The notes beneath the pieces are model-generated. The model made no database searches. It saw only the letters and a list, made by a program, of their open reading frames with translations, and was not told where the DNA came from. Positions 48,574-61,740 of a DNA stretch of 64,000 bases are shown here, piece by piece. Every line of letters begins with the position of its first letter. Within the stretch, counting starts at the first letter, position 1. The DNA comes from Vitellaria paradoxa (Eukaryota; Streptophyta; Magnoliopsida; Ericales; Sapotaceae): NCBI GenBank assembly GCA_019916065.1, contig CM034239.1:39332419-39396418 (forward strand), given 5' to 3'. Made by a program: the position numbers and the translations under genes.

Positions 48574-49795
48574 AAAAACTTAGACTGTCCCAAATGAACC
48601 ATCCAATCAACATTATGCGAAGAATGTGATTGGATAGTGATGATTGTCTTGATTAGATTGGAGGTAAGCTTTGCCTCTTCTGTTCGAACACCTGAAAAAA
48701 AGTTACCGATTGGGTGGGGTACGACCGAATATCCCTCCAATAATCAAGTTAACCTCATTAGAGAATAAAAGTAAGAGTAAACAAAAGGCCAAAATCTCTA
48801 TACGATTTTCAATGTCTAATATTTTTCCTTTGTATCATCTGTTTACATAAGTTTGGGTATAGACCCACATCCACTACCCCAAGTGTTGAACCATAGGCAG
48901 AGGGGAGAATGGTTGCAGAAATGTGGGCAAAGGCATAGGAAATAAAGTAATTCCCTCATTCCCCATGTTCGTCACTATAGATGTGCTAAAGGTATGGGAA
49001 GCACAGATGCTCACTACATGTCCGAATGATACCTCTAATTACCATTTAAATTGTTAGGGTTATATTTGGGAGTGTATTTGGGAGTGTTTTCAGTCTGATA
49101 TTGAATTTGGCAGTTTTTTTTTCTAAATCGCTATTGTTCGTACGGTTGTTTTCTTCCTATACGCACGATGTGTCTAAGTGTGGGTGCATGTGCATGGCAT
49201 TTCCATTCTCATGTGCGTGGTCTCCCCTGGGTTTATATTCCAGCATCAATTCTTTTTCTTGGTTTTTTAAAGTGTTGTCACTCATTTCAACTAATAGCTC
49301 TATCCATGTGCTGCCATGTTGCCAACCTAGTGTAACCTACTCTTCCTTCCTCACGGAGCATTATCATCAACTTTCATTCTCTTTTATTCTCCTCTTCATA
49401 TTTTGAGTTTTTATGCTTTCATGTGTTTATGCAACTGATATAGAGAGAGTGAGTTTTATGTTTGAGTTTGAAAGGGATGCTGGTTATCTTGGATTTGTGA
49501 GTACTAGTGTTGATCTTAGAGTTAATTTGCGTCCATGGTTGGGTCTCTCGGTAGACTTTGGTCAAGAATTTAAGGTGTTGGTTGTGGTTTTCATCTTACT
49601 CTTACAGCATCATCATCTTTAATCTTATCTTATCTTATGCGACTTAGTACAAAGGTATGGGTTCTTCCTTAGTAGTGTTTATAAATGATTAAGGGGGGTT
49701 TCAACTGCTTTTCATATGCAGTGAAATTAAAAATTTTGGTTTGGGATTAATGTAATGTTGAAGAATGTATATAGATATATAAATGTTTATATATG

Positions 49796-49832
<37 letters not shown>

Positions 49833-50020
49833 TGATAAATGTTAACCCATTTTGATATATTGGAACTTCAAGTTGTAAATTGATTTATAAATCTTGTTTA
49901 CAGCTATTCCTAGTATAACATTACAAGCCTTTATTTGAGAAATTTGAAAACTCTTTAGTTTGATCATTAGATAAATGCAAAAACCAAAAACAAAGAATAT
50001 CTAATTCCAGTTGCAAGAGC
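48574..50020. other. Probable gypsy LTR side and intergenic sequence
   Basis: The part next to 48573 should be the 5' LTR of the minus-strand gypsy relic, but the outer border was not found and no second LTR is available for comparison. No gene is seen. A (TA)n run passes into a (GA)n run at 49795-49834. Confidence 0.45.
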
Positions 50021-51560
50021 TTTGTCACGAGCACGCAAGTCTTATTCTCGTGCGCACGCTTGCAACACCTCAATCCCCATCTAAATACCATCTTGCTCCT
50101 CGCGCCACACCAGGAAGGTTTGTGCCCCGTGCGCACTTGCTCGTGTTTCTCATGCTCATGTCTTTTGACTAGGTTATCTCATGTGATTACACTCAATCAT
50201 TAATACTTATTAACATCATTTCTCCACCTATTTAAGCACTTTATCAATTAATTCCATGTTTTAATTTATTTTGTAGCTTCTAACTTTGGTGTTTACGTTG
50301 TAGGAAATAAGGAGAATGTTGAGAACAATTGATGTTGGTGGCTTGATGTAAGAAGAAGTTGAAAGAAACAGTAGAACCAACCAAAGGGTCGCCAACCCGG
50401 GCGCACGACTGCTCCTTGGCCTGGGTGCACCCTTGTTCCTCCTCCCAGGCGTCCATCGAGAGCCATCATTTGGCATTTTCATTGAGCACTTGTATTTCTC
50501 CACCCCGAGTGCACGCGCTTTGTCTCGAGAGTACAGGATCTTCTCCCAGTTGGTCTTTTGAGTGTCTTTTTATATGTTTTATAACTAACTTGCCCTTAAA
50601 ATATTTTTTTTTGCCTATAAATAGGTCTTTGTAATTTTGATAGAAGGAACTTTTAGTCATTAGATTAGTTTAGATTAGTTGTTAGTCAGTACGTGAAGTG
50701 CTTCACTCTCTCTCCTAGGGTTTACATTGTAAGTGACTTCGTACTGGGTTATTTCAATTTCAAGTTTAAATTTCCAGCTTTTCTTCTACTTTTCCTCACT
50801 TATTTCTAGTTTCTGATCTTTAAATTTTGTTTTGCTTGGTCTTTTTAGTTTAATGGATTGTGTGTGTGTTTGTTTTTTCTTGTCAAAGTTTTAGTTTAAC
50901 TTTAAGCATACTAGGCTAGATTAGTTCTTAGTTTTAACCTAAGAATATAGTGGAAGAGAAGATGGTGGGTTTGAATGTTAAGAACTTTAAATGTAATATA
51001 TTTTTGATAAAATGATAGAGTTTGTTGAGCCTAGGTTTAACTTTAGAAATCGAATCACTTGTGTTATAATCAAACCTTGGTTACAAATTGACGCTCGTGC
51101 ATACCAAGTGTTTGGTTTAATATTCTAGTGAATTCAAAACTAATTTCAAAACCTTAGCTCAACGTAACCTCTACGAAAAGGTTTAAAAGTTAAATCCTCA
51201 TATCTAACACTACATGTGGATTTTAGGTTGAGTTAAAAATATATTCGAACCCACCTTTTCGAATCCATTATAGGAATAGGTTAAGACCAAATTTTACATT
51301 TAAAAATTAATTTTCTAAAGTTAAGTTCTTGTTTTCAAAGTTGTGCCTCAAGTCTTAGTTTGTTTTAAATTGGAAATCAATTTTTCAAAATCAATCTCAT
51401 AAATCCAAAAATATTTTTCCTTTCATTTTTAATCATTCTTTGCAAGAATTCTAGTTCAAAGCTTTTCAAACCTTGTCACGAACCATGCTCCCTATGGAGA
51501 TGACTTAGATACTCACCCACCTAGACTAGAACTTCACCAACCTCCTATACTTAAGGCAAT
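50020..51560 (+). mobile_element. LTR-like relative of the 8.7 kb solo LTR, opposite orientation
   Basis: The order of landmarks matches the minus strand of 8692-10767. First comes a GC-rich block with CCGGGCGCAC (50398). Then a TATA box CCTATAAATAGG (50614), AGATTAGTTTAGATTAG leader, and a unit with GAATCACTTGTGTTATAATC and CGTGCATACCAAGTGTTTGG (51050-51120). Last comes GCTCCCTATGGAGATGACTT (51487), matching CTCCACAGGGAG in the other copy. Similarity is patchy, and ends and target duplication were not found, so this is an older or different subfamily member. Confidence 0.55.
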
Positions 51561-52835
51561 TTAATTGTTATTATATATTCATGTATTAGCATGATAGGGC
51601 ATCTTTTGTACTCAATTGTTTATAATGGGCAGCGGTAGTTATTGTCACTCTAGACAAACTACAGGTTCTCGTGCTAATTCCCAAGTAGGGACTTCTAACC
51701 AAGAACAGTAGTCTTCCCCTAATTTCTTTTGTCATACTTGTATTATCTTTTGGGGATTATTCATTCTATTCTTCTGATCCTCCGTGGGCTAAGGTTTAAT
51801 ATAGTTATTACAATTGATTCGATTAGGTTGGACGAACCAAGTATAGCACTGTTACTGTTATTCTTTTGGATCACTATATATTCCATGGTACATGACTATG
51901 ACTTATGGCTATTTTGCCTTTTGATTCCTTTATGATTATTATATTTTGCTATAGTGATTATATAGCTCTGATAGGTTGCAGGTTGTAATTATTATAATGT
52001 GTTTGCATGTTTGATGATTTGCACTCCAAGTTGTGAAATTCAGAGTGTGACAATACATAAAATTAGTAAAAATCATTTGAACTGATAATGAACCGATGAA
52101 TTATTTGAACTGATCACGCGTCAATATAACTAGCCAGTTCAATACTATGAAAAAAAAAAGTTCCAAAAATTAGTTTCATCTCAACATCAATTGTACGGAG
52201 AAATTTGGAATATTGCAGACTTTGAATAAATTAAAAACATGATTAACTTCTAAGAAAAACTTACTGAAAAGGCATGGTGAGACACATTCTCCATTTTTAC
52301 ATTTCATTGATAATGTATAAATTATAAAATTAATAGTAACTAGATTTAATTTTAACTTTTAACAAAATATTTTAATTGAATATATCATTTTAATTAATAC
52401 ATTATTATTTTAATAATTAATTTTATTAAATTTAATTATTGATTAATTAAATTTAATAAAATAAGTCACTTTCATATTAAATTATTATTTAATTTCTAGA
52501 ATAAAAATTATTTATTTAGTAAGTTTTAACTTTAATAAAAGTGTTTTGATTAAATAAATTATTTTAATTGTAAATTATATATATCATTTTATTTCACCAG
52601 TTGATGAAGAAGGTAAAAGTGTGAGTCATTGCATTGCAAACGGATACGTTGTATCAACTATAAGTCCGGTAATTTTAATGAGAGTAATTAAACGGACAGT
52701 TACTAGAATTTGAAATTAAAGAATATAAAAATTAAGTTATTCGTTACCATTATCAAGAAAAGCTTGACTCAATGTCTCCCAATCTTTATTTTCTTGATTA
52801 TATATAAATGTAATCTTTCCATCTACATAGGAATC
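51561..52835. other. Intergenic; possible minus-strand LTR end near 52050
   Basis: TGTCACACTCTGAATTTCAC read on the minus strand from about 52051 resembles the start of gypsy LTRs (TGTCACACCCTGAATTT). Nothing else supports it. The rest is AT-rich without genes. Confidence 0.3.
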
Positions 52836-54268
52836 TTGAGACTTGAAGTTTTATGTACAATTAAGTAAAATTATTTCAAAAGTAAGTAGACAAGTTTAGA
52901 TATATTAATTCTAAAAATCCTCTATTTTGGTTTGAAAAATAAGTTGGATTATTAGACCTGAAAAGTCTATGCTTATGCCCATGTGTTGATTAATTTAAAG
53001 CTAAGTATAGGTGATCCACTCATTTCAGTTTTTGAAATTATTTTATAATTTCGTTGTTATTTCTTGAAATAGTAAGGGAAGCACGTACATATACAAGACT
53101 ACGAGTGGAAGTAATACAGAGAAACGAAGGGCATATAGTTGCTGACATACCTAGTTAGAGCTATTTCCTTAGTACAAATAGAGCTTGAGACGTGCCAAAT
53201 CAGCTAAACAACTACCTCGAGATGTTCATATTATTGAAAGAGGAAGCTGAGATCGGGCCAATAACACGAAAATCTGTCCAATAAATGAGGGCAAGTAGAC
53301 GTTAGAAATTAAAAATCATATATATCCATGGATGCAAAGGGGGTGGTTTTGCCACCATTAGTTCTAATATTTCTTATTTTAATTATTTTAATAAAATTTT
53401 TTCTACAAGACCATACCTTTTTCTGAGTAATTTTTAAATATGTTATTTACATTTATTAAAAAAATTTATCTATGCGAAATTTTTTATTTGAAAATATTTT
53501 TCGTAATTTTTTATAAACATAAATAACATACTTCAAAATTATCTAATTAAAAAAAATTAAATTTTAATTACAAAAATCATATAAAAAAAGAAAAAAAATT
53601 AAAATGAAAAAGAACTTAACTCAATGCCTTCCAAACCAATATCTTGTTATAGTCCATTTGGATAGAGTAAAATAGAAAGAAAAGAAAATAAAATAAAATG
53701 AGTATTTTGTTTGTGAGTCTTTTTGAGAGAGAAAATAAAAGAAATGGAAAGAAAAATCAATTCTAAAATTTTAAAGTTTTTATTTTCCCAAAAATAAGAA
53801 AAAATAGAGAAAAGAAAAAAGTGAATCAATAAAATTTTCAAAATGAGCTTTACCCAAAAAAAAAAATTCAAAATAACGAATTTGCCCATAAAATAAAGAT
53901 TAAAAAAAATAAATTATAAATATATCTTAAAACTAAATAAATGGATTACATTTCAATTTCTCAAAAAATTTAATAGTAAAATAACTATTTAATCTTTTTT
54001 TTTTCTTTTCATTCCTTCTCAACTCAAAATAAAGAGAAAAAAATGACAAACAAATAGAAAAAAAAAATATAATCATTTATTTTCTTTTTTTTTCTTCCCA
54101 GACTATTAATTTTTTTCTTTTCTTTTCTATATTATTCTAAACTCACAATCGCAGCATAAAAGGCTGTTAAGCAACTTAGACTAGAGCTGTTTCAAAACAT
54201 GATCAGCGGTCTGACAGCGAGTACTGGACCTGGGATGAAGTTAAGAATAGGATAGTAGCAAGAAAAAC

Positions 54269-54297
54269 TCAGGGAAAGAGAGAGAGAGAGAGAGAGA
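54269..54297. repeat. (GA)n run in array copy 1
   Basis: About fourteen GA units following AAAACTCAGGGAAAGA. The same position holds GA runs in the other three copies (55834-55850, 58505-58543 and 60512-60530). Confidence 0.85.
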
Positions 54298-56587
54298 ACT
54301 AGATCAAATATGACGTAAGTCTATAGAAATACAATTCTTTTTTATTATTAATTAAAATATTTATTTTATTATTCATCACTTAATATTATAATTTTTATTT
54401 AAATTAAATTCTACATTAATTAAAATTTTTATGTAAAGTATTGGTATAGTTCTTTTAATGATTTGCTCTCAAGCAAAAATTATATAATTCATTAATAAAA
54501 AGTAGAAATGAACTTGATTAGACAAAAATTATATTACCTGGTTTAATTAAGATCAATAACTAAGTTCTCTAAATTATTTTAGATGATGAGTTATTTTTTA
54601 AATGATTTGATTTTTTGTATTTTATGCATTTCATTTGTGTATTATTAAAAAATTGTAACGATTGATCGTAATATTATGTTTTTTTATTTTTTTAATATGA
54701 TTGTTAATTTATTTTCTTTTTTATTTCAATTTAAACATATTTTATTTTTATATTTTAAAATTATATAATATAAAAAATTCATGTATTGCGCTGCAGGCAT
54801 AATCACTAATATATATATATATATATATATATATAAGTCTTTCGATCAATAAAAAATCGACGTTGTGACTTGAAGTTGTATATATAATGAAGTGAAATTA
54901 ATTCAAAAGTACATAGGTCAGTGTAGGGATAGATTAAATCTAAAGATTCTTTAACTCGGATTATTAGAAAATAGCGTATGCCTATGCTTATGTCTATGTG
55001 TTGATTAATTTAAATCTAAGTATAGGTGATCCACCCGTTTTTTTTTTTTTATGTTTAAATTTTATTTTATAAAAAAGAAGCACATAGATATACAAGACCA
55101 CAAATGAAAGTAATAGAGAGGAACAAAGGGGCATATAGTTGCAGACATACCTAACTAGAGCTATTTCCTTGGTACAAATGGAGCTTGAGATGTGCCAAAT
55201 CAGCTAACCAACCACCTCGAGATGTTTGTATTGAATGAGAGAGCTGAGATCAAGACAATAACACGTAAATCTGTCAAATTTAAATGAGGTCAAATTTAAA
55301 TGAGGCCAAGAAGACGTCAGAAATTAAAAATCATATACATCCATGGGTTTAAGGGCGGTGGTTTTGCCACCATCAGTTCTAGTATTTTTTTTGTTTTAAT
55401 TATTTTAATATAATTTTTTAACAAAATTTGAACTTTTTTAAGTAACTTTTAAATGTGTTATTTATATTCATTATAAAAAATTTTACCTATATGTGAAATT
55501 TTTTATTTGAAAATATTTTCGTAATTTTTTTTATAAATAAATGACATACTTAAAAATTATCAGATTGAAAAAAATTAATTGCAAAAATCATATAAAAAAA
55601 AGAAAAAAATTAATATGAAAAAGAAGTGAACCTAATGCCTCCCAATCCAAGCCTTAAAAGTGGAAGTATGCAGCAGTTATTACAACTGACTCCTTATTTA
55701 GCATCATCATTTCTCTTGCTGTTAGGCTGCAGATGCTTCAAAACGTGATCAAATGACTATAATCCACCAAGTCTGAAAAGCGACTGGACCTGGCATGAAG
55801 TTGAGAATCAGGACAATAGCAAGACAACTCAGGCGAGAGAGAGAGAGAGAGATCACTGGAACTGGGGATGCAAGAGACTAACACCAAGAAAGGCTGAGAT
55901 CCAATATCGGGAGCATTTCTGATTAATGTATGTAACATTCAGACAATACATTCTAGGACAACTCTTTGTGCAGTACAGCTGCTGTGTGATTTTGTGCTTG
56001 GTGTTCGCTGGCACGGATCTCCGTAGAATTTTATAAATCTTTATAAGTTTTTACAAAATTTAATTTTTTTTTATTTATTATATAAACTACGAACTTGTAA
56101 ATTTATAAATTTATATTAATTTTTATAATTATAAACACATTCGTTATAAAAACTTGTATTATTATTAAAATTTTTCTCCAATCAATAAACCGACATTAAT
56201 TAATTTTTAAAGAGAGTTATTATATTTTATTTTAATTTATTAATTGTAACAGTGCTCTAAAAAAATAACAACTAATATGCAGGTTTATGTTTTCCAAACG
56301 GCCAGCATTCAAGCAAGGGCATCCGTGCCGTGGTCACGTGACGTTTGAAGCTTTGTCCCCCCCCCCTTGTAATCGGGGATGTTCCTTGACCCTCGGTGGC
56401 AGTTTTTTTTTTTTTTTTTAATAAAAGCAAGATATCTTTAAGTTTATTGTGAACTTCTGAGTAGCCACGTGACTTCGGCCACTCTTTGCCCGCTGGTGGA
56501 ATTGGAGATGTTGACCGGAGCCAAGTGATTTCGGGCATTTTTGGAAACCCACTGGAGGGGTGTTTGGCGGAAAAAAATATATAAAGT

Positions 56588-56850
56588 ACGGGATCGTTTG
56601 GTATTTTAAATTTTCTTAAGAAATTTTTATAAATTTTAAATTTTTTAATTGAATTTCATTACATATTTTTTTACATTACATTACTATTAACTTTTATTTT
56701 TCTATTTTTAGATACTTCAAACACCTCCCAAAAAATTTAATTTTTTTATTTCCCCTATTAAAATATTAAAATTTCGTCGCCCAATAATTTTACACTAATA
56801 TTTTTAATTTTTAAATTAGCCATCCAAACACAAGGGCCTGCAGTCAGAAA
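56588..56850. mobile_element. Possible MITE between array copies 2 and 3
   Basis: GGGATCGTTTGGTATTTTAAATT on the left and, inverted, GGCCCTTGTGTTTGGATGGC on the right form a weak terminal inverted repeat with GTTTGG cores, typical of many plant MITEs. No clear target duplication was found. Confidence 0.35.
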
Positions 56851-57060
56851 AAACACTGGCCGTAGGGATCGCACCCACGCCTGGCAAAGCGAGAATAATA
56901 AACTATAAAAATATTTTATTTTAATTTTATATTTTAAAATTACACAACATAAAAAATTCATACATCGCACTGCAAGCATAATCACTAATATATATATATA
57001 TATATATAAATCTTTCTATCTATATAAGAATCTATCCTGTGACTTAAAGTTGTATATATA

Positions 57061-57491
57061 AGGTGACTTTGGTACACTAAATTTTAGTAAAAATTTCTAT
57101 ATATATATTTTTATTTTTACCTTCTTAAAATTTAAAAAAAAATCAATACTTTTCAAAATATAACTATAATTCAATTAATCAAATAATAAATTTTTTTTTA
57201 CCATTGTTAACATGAAATCAAACTACTAAATGACACTTATTTTAATTTTTTTTTTTTTTTTGGGTCGTAGAAATTCAAACAGATTGTAAAAATCGTTCTA
57301 ACTCATTGTAGTGTAAAAAAATCATAACTACCCATAAATCCGTCCAAACAAAAATATAATCCATCAGATCTTACCATTCATTTTCAAAAAAATTCATTTT
57401 CAAAAAATACAATTTGAAAAATATGTATCAAACGTAAAAAAATTTCTCCAAATCATATTTTATCCTACTTTTTATCACTCTAAACTCACCC
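57061..57491. mobile_element. MITE inserted in array copy 3, TSD ATA
   Basis: Copy 2 reads straight through GTTGTATATATAATGAAG. In copy 3 the same site is interrupted by 431 bp with ends GGTGACTTTGGTACAC and, inverted, GGGTGAGTTTAGAGTG. ATA occurs on both sides (57058-57060 and 57492-57494). The paralogous uninterrupted site supports both borders. Confidence 0.75.
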
Positions 57492-58459
57492 ATAATGAAT
57501 TGCAAGTAATTCAAAGATAGGTATATCAGTTTAGGGATAGATTAAATCTAAAGATCCTTTGAGTTGGACTATTAGATCCAAAGAGCGTGTGCTTGTGCGT
57601 ACGTCTGTTTGTTGATTTTTTGTGTTTTAAAAATTTATTTTATAAAAGGAAAGCACAAACAGATACAAGACCACAAATGAAAATGATAAAAAGGAAAAAA
57701 AGGCATATAATTGCAGACATACCTAGTTAAAGTTATTTCCTTGGCACAAATAAAGTTGGAGATGTGCCAAATCAGCTAGACAACCACCTCAAGATGTTTT
57801 TATTATTGAAAAAGGAAGCTGAGATCAAGACAATAACACGTAAATCTGTCAAATAAATGAGCACAAGTAGACATCAGAAATTAAAAATCATATATCCATG
57901 GATTTAACGGGGTGATTTTGCCACCTTTAGTTCTTATATTTTTTATTTTAATTATTTTAATAAAATTTTATAACGAAATTTCAAATTTTTAATTAACTTT
58001 TAAATATGTTATGTATATTCATTAAAAAATTTATCTACGCGTGAAATTTTTATTTGAAAATATTTTTTGTAATTTTTTATAGACATAAATAACATATTTA
58101 AAAATTATCAAATTAAAAAAATAAAATTTTAATTGCAAAAAATCATATAAATGATGTGTTTGAAGTAACAAAAAAATAAAATAAAATAAATTATAAATTT
58201 ATAATTCAGTGAAATAAAAAATAAATAATTTTTAATTTTTTTAAATATTTTTCACTGTTTTTTAATTTTTTTTTTAAATTAAAAAAAATAAAATGAAAAA
58301 TGATGAGCCTAATGCCTTTCGAACCAATCCTAAAAGTGGGAGTATGCAGCAGATATTACAATTGATTCCTTATCTTGCGCCATTACCCTTAAAGAGTCCT
58401 GGCTGTTAGGTTGCAGCTGCTTCAAAACTTGATGAGCAATCTGAAAAGCGAGTTCTGGA

Positions 58460-58505
58460 CATGGGATGACGTTGAGAACACGGCAGTAGCAAGAAAACTC
58501 AGGCG

Positions 58506-58545
<40 letters not shown>

Positions 58546-58881
58546 AGAAAACTCAGGCGATGAAGCTGAGAACAGGGCAATAGCAAGAAACTCAGGAGAG
58601 AGAGAGAGAGTAAGAAAACTCAGGCGATGAAGCTGAGAACAGGGCAGTAGCAAGAAAACTCAGGCCAGAGAGAGAGAGAGTAAGAAAACTCAGGCGATGA
58701 AGCTGAGAACACGGCAGTAGCAAGAAAACTCAGGGAGAGAGAGAGAGAGAGAGAAAACTCAGGCGATGAAGCTGAGAACAGGGCAGTAGCAAGAAAACTC
58801 AGGCGAGAGAGAGAGAGAGAGAGAGAGAGAAAACTCAGGCGATGAAGCTGAGAACAGGGCAGTAGCAAGAAAACTCAGGCG

Positions 58882-58915
<34 letters not shown>

Positions 58916-59275
58916 AGAAAACTCAGGCGGTGAAGCTGAGAACAGGGCAGTAGCAAGAAAACTCAGGCCAGAGAGAGAGAGAGTAAGAAAACTCAGGCGA
59001 TGAAGCTGAGAACAGGGCAGTAGCAAGAAAACTCAGGCGAGCGAGAGAGAGAGAGAGAGAGTAAGAATACTCAGGCGATGAAGCTGAGAACACGGCACTA
59101 GCAAGAAAACTCAGGCGAGAGACAGAGAGAGATGAGTAAGAAAACTCAGGCGATGAAGCTGAGAACAGGGCAGTAGCAAGAAAACTCAGGCGAGAGAGAG
59201 AGAGAGTAAGAATACTCAGGCGATGAAGCTGAGAACACGGCACTAGCAAGAAAACTCAGGCGAGACAGAGAGAGA
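58460..59275. repeat. Minisatellite of 11 units with embedded (GA)n
   Basis: Eleven units, each with GATGAAGCTGAGAACAGGGC then AGTAGCAAGAAAACTCAGG and a GA run of variable length, mostly 66-90 bp long. The variation in unit length is mainly in the GA run. Variant CACGGCACTAGC occurs in the 9th and 11th units. Stretches of the minus strand are open as Leu/Ser/Pro-rich low-complexity frames, but these follow from the repeat and are not taken as genes. Confidence 0.92.
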
Positions 59276-60119
59276 GTACTGGATTTGAAGATGCGGGAGA
59301 TTGACCCCGAGGACTTTCATAAAAGGTTGAGGTAGAGTGAGAAGCAAAAAATTGTGGGTGGCCATTAGTTATTTATTAAAAAATTAATTTTAGGTGCGCG
59401 CACGCCCGCGCGTGAAGGAGAAAAGGTTACGAAAAAATAAAATTAAGAAAAAATTATTTTCTTTGTAATTAATTTTTACCCTTTTTTTAATTTTATATTT
59501 TTTACATTCATAATTTAAAATTATTTTTGAATGAAAGAAGATAAATTTAATTGAAGCCAAGAAAATTAAATAATTTAGCTACTTTTTTAAAACACACATG
59601 AGGACTCCGTTGGGTTATAACGTTAATTTTTTTTGGTAACTATTTTCATTTTTTATGAATTGTTTCCATAATATTTAATTTTTTTTAAAAAGTATAATTT
59701 TTAAGTGTGTTAATCGTATTTGTAAAAAAGATTAAAAAATAAATATTTATTTTTAAAAGTTAATTTTATAATAATAATTAACTAAAATTAAAAATAAAAA
59801 TAATTTAAAATTAAATATTGAATTAAGTTTCCTAATGAGTTTGAAAGAACAAAATCCTTCTCTCCTAGGTTGAAATTTTTTTGAAATAATTTTGGTACGA
59901 TTGAAAGAATATTAATTAAATCTCAGAAACAAATTGTAGAACATCAAGATTAAGTCCCAAAAGGAAACAAATCGTAAAAGATCCAAATACGCTCCAGATA
60001 GGACATAGGCAGGGCGATCACCTTTTGGCAGTACATCCGCAGGCAGGGCCAGAGAACCCAATGCAATGGTCGGATAATAAAGATTTTGCAAGATTTTGTT
60101 GCTTATTTTATCAAATTAA

Positions 60120-60274
60120 GGACTCGTTTGGAGTCTCAAATAAAATCAAAAAATTTTAAAAAATTTTAAAAATTTTTAAATTTTTTTAATCATATTTTGT
60201 CACTTATCATTTTTATATCACATCAATCCAATCCATTAATTTTTTTTATTTTATTTGGGACTCCAAACGAACCC
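60120..60274. mobile_element. Tourist-like MITE (155 bp), TSD TAA
   Basis: Left end GGACTCGTTTGGAGTCTCAA and inverted right end GGGTTCGTTTGGAGTCCCAA differ at only four of twenty positions. TAA flanks both sides (60117-60119 and 60275-60277), the target preference of PIF/Harbinger elements. It is short, A/T-rich and noncoding. Confidence 0.85.
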
Positions 60275-61235
60275 TAAAATAATTTTTTTTTGTAACTATA
60301 TATATATATACCCGAATGAACATATAATAACGGAAATATATTATAAAGGTTTGGAGAGAAATTTCATTTTGTAAGAACTCAGTGATTTTTCTCTTTCTTC
60401 CTTTACTTGCTGTGTGTTGCTTCAAAACTTTGATCAGCAGTCTGAAAAGCTGAGTACTGGACCTGGGCAGAAGTGGAGAACAGGGCAGTGGCAACTGGCA
60501 AGAAAACTCGGGAGGGAGAGAGAGAGAGAGCGAGACTGGATGTGAGGATGCAAGAGATTGACCCCGACGACTTCACAAAAGGTTGAGGTAGAGTATTGAA
60601 AAAAAAAAAAAAGCATTGGGTAACTAGCTATTAATTATTTATTAAAAACTTAAATTTGTTGTATTTGAGAAAAAAATAAAAAAATTTAATATTTTAATAG
60701 TTAACTTTTTATTTTTTTTAATTTGATATTTTTATTTTTATAATTTAAAAAAATTAAAATGTAAAAAAAAATTAATTATTTAAATAAAACTAAAAAAATT
60801 AAATAGTTTAAAAATTCGCTTGGAATTTAAAAAAAAAGTACAAAAATTAACAAAAGTAAATTTTTTTTGGAATTAGGAATGTAAAGTTATGTTGAAATTT
60901 ATTTGAGTCTTTTATATTAATTTAATATAAAATTGTAAAAGTTATATAAAAAGTGATAGATGATAAAACTTTAGTAAAAAAATCTTGTAAACTTTTAAAA
61001 TTTTACGAAATTTTTTGGTATAAATATCAGTAAAATTTTTTCAAAAATTTATCAAAATTTATACAAATTTTAATAAATTTTTAAAAAATTGAAATTTTTT
61101 TGTAATTTAAAAAAATTGAAAACTTTTGAATCCTTTTTTAGAATTTTTTGAGCTTTTCTTTTAAGCTCCAAACGGAGCTCTAATTCTCTTCTCAAACCCA
61201 CATTGAGATTCACTATCAGAAGCATCGATCTTATC

Positions 61236-61740
61236 ATGATAGTGTTTGGCATGACAAAATATACTCAAAAATTATAAAAAAAATTACGATTTTTTTAACT
61301 TTTTTTAGAGGTGTTTGGTTGATAAAAAATATAATAAAAATAAAAAAAATGATATAAAGTTGAAATGTGAAAATTTTTAATTAAAAAAATATAAAAAGTA
61401 ATTAAAATTAATAAATTTTAATAATTTTTAGTGATGCTACACAAAATTTTAATTAAATTTAATTATATGTCACTTTCAAATTAAATTTTATTTTTGCCCA
61501 AACACCATCATATCTGCAGGATTTTCTAGGATCAGTCTCAGTGACTGTGCAAAACAAGGAACAGCTGTTGTGTAATTTTGTGATTGGTGCTATTGAGGTG
61601 GTGTTTGATTGATCAAAAATAAAATAAAAAGTACAATAATTGTGAAATGTGAAAAATTTTAATAAAAGAAAAGTACAAAAAATAATTATAATTGGTAAAT
61701 TTTAATAAATTTTGATGGTGCTAAACAGCGTCTGAACTTG
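61236..61740. mobile_element. Cluster of GTGTTTGG-ended MITE-like inserts in array copy 4
   Basis: ATGATAGTGTTTGGCATGAC (61236) and inverted ATATGATGGTGTTTGGGCAA (right end about 61513) look like one element's ends. Inside lies GAGGTGTTTGGTTGATAAAA (61308). A further pair, GGTGGTGTTTGATTGATCAAA (61597) and inverted GACGCTGTTTAGCACCATC (right end about 61734), may be another. Borders and target duplications are unclear. Confidence 0.4.

Noticed and set aside
49101..49406. 101-codon plus-strand open frame rich in Ser, Phe and Leu
   Set aside because: No recognisable family, no splice context, and next to LTR remains; composition is like a chance frame in T/C-rich DNA.
53652..54130. Possible MITE starting TAGTCCATTTGGATAGAG
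   Set aside because: No matching inverted end or target duplication was found downstream.
58330..59249. Series of Leu/Ser/Pro-rich minus-strand open frames
   Set aside because: They are translations of the GA-bearing minisatellite; openness follows from the repeat, and the frames overlap each other without a gene-like start or domain.
58460..59275. CRISPR-like array
   Set aside because: Units are directly adjacent repeats with variable GA runs, not repeats with unique spacers, and this is a plant nuclear sequence.
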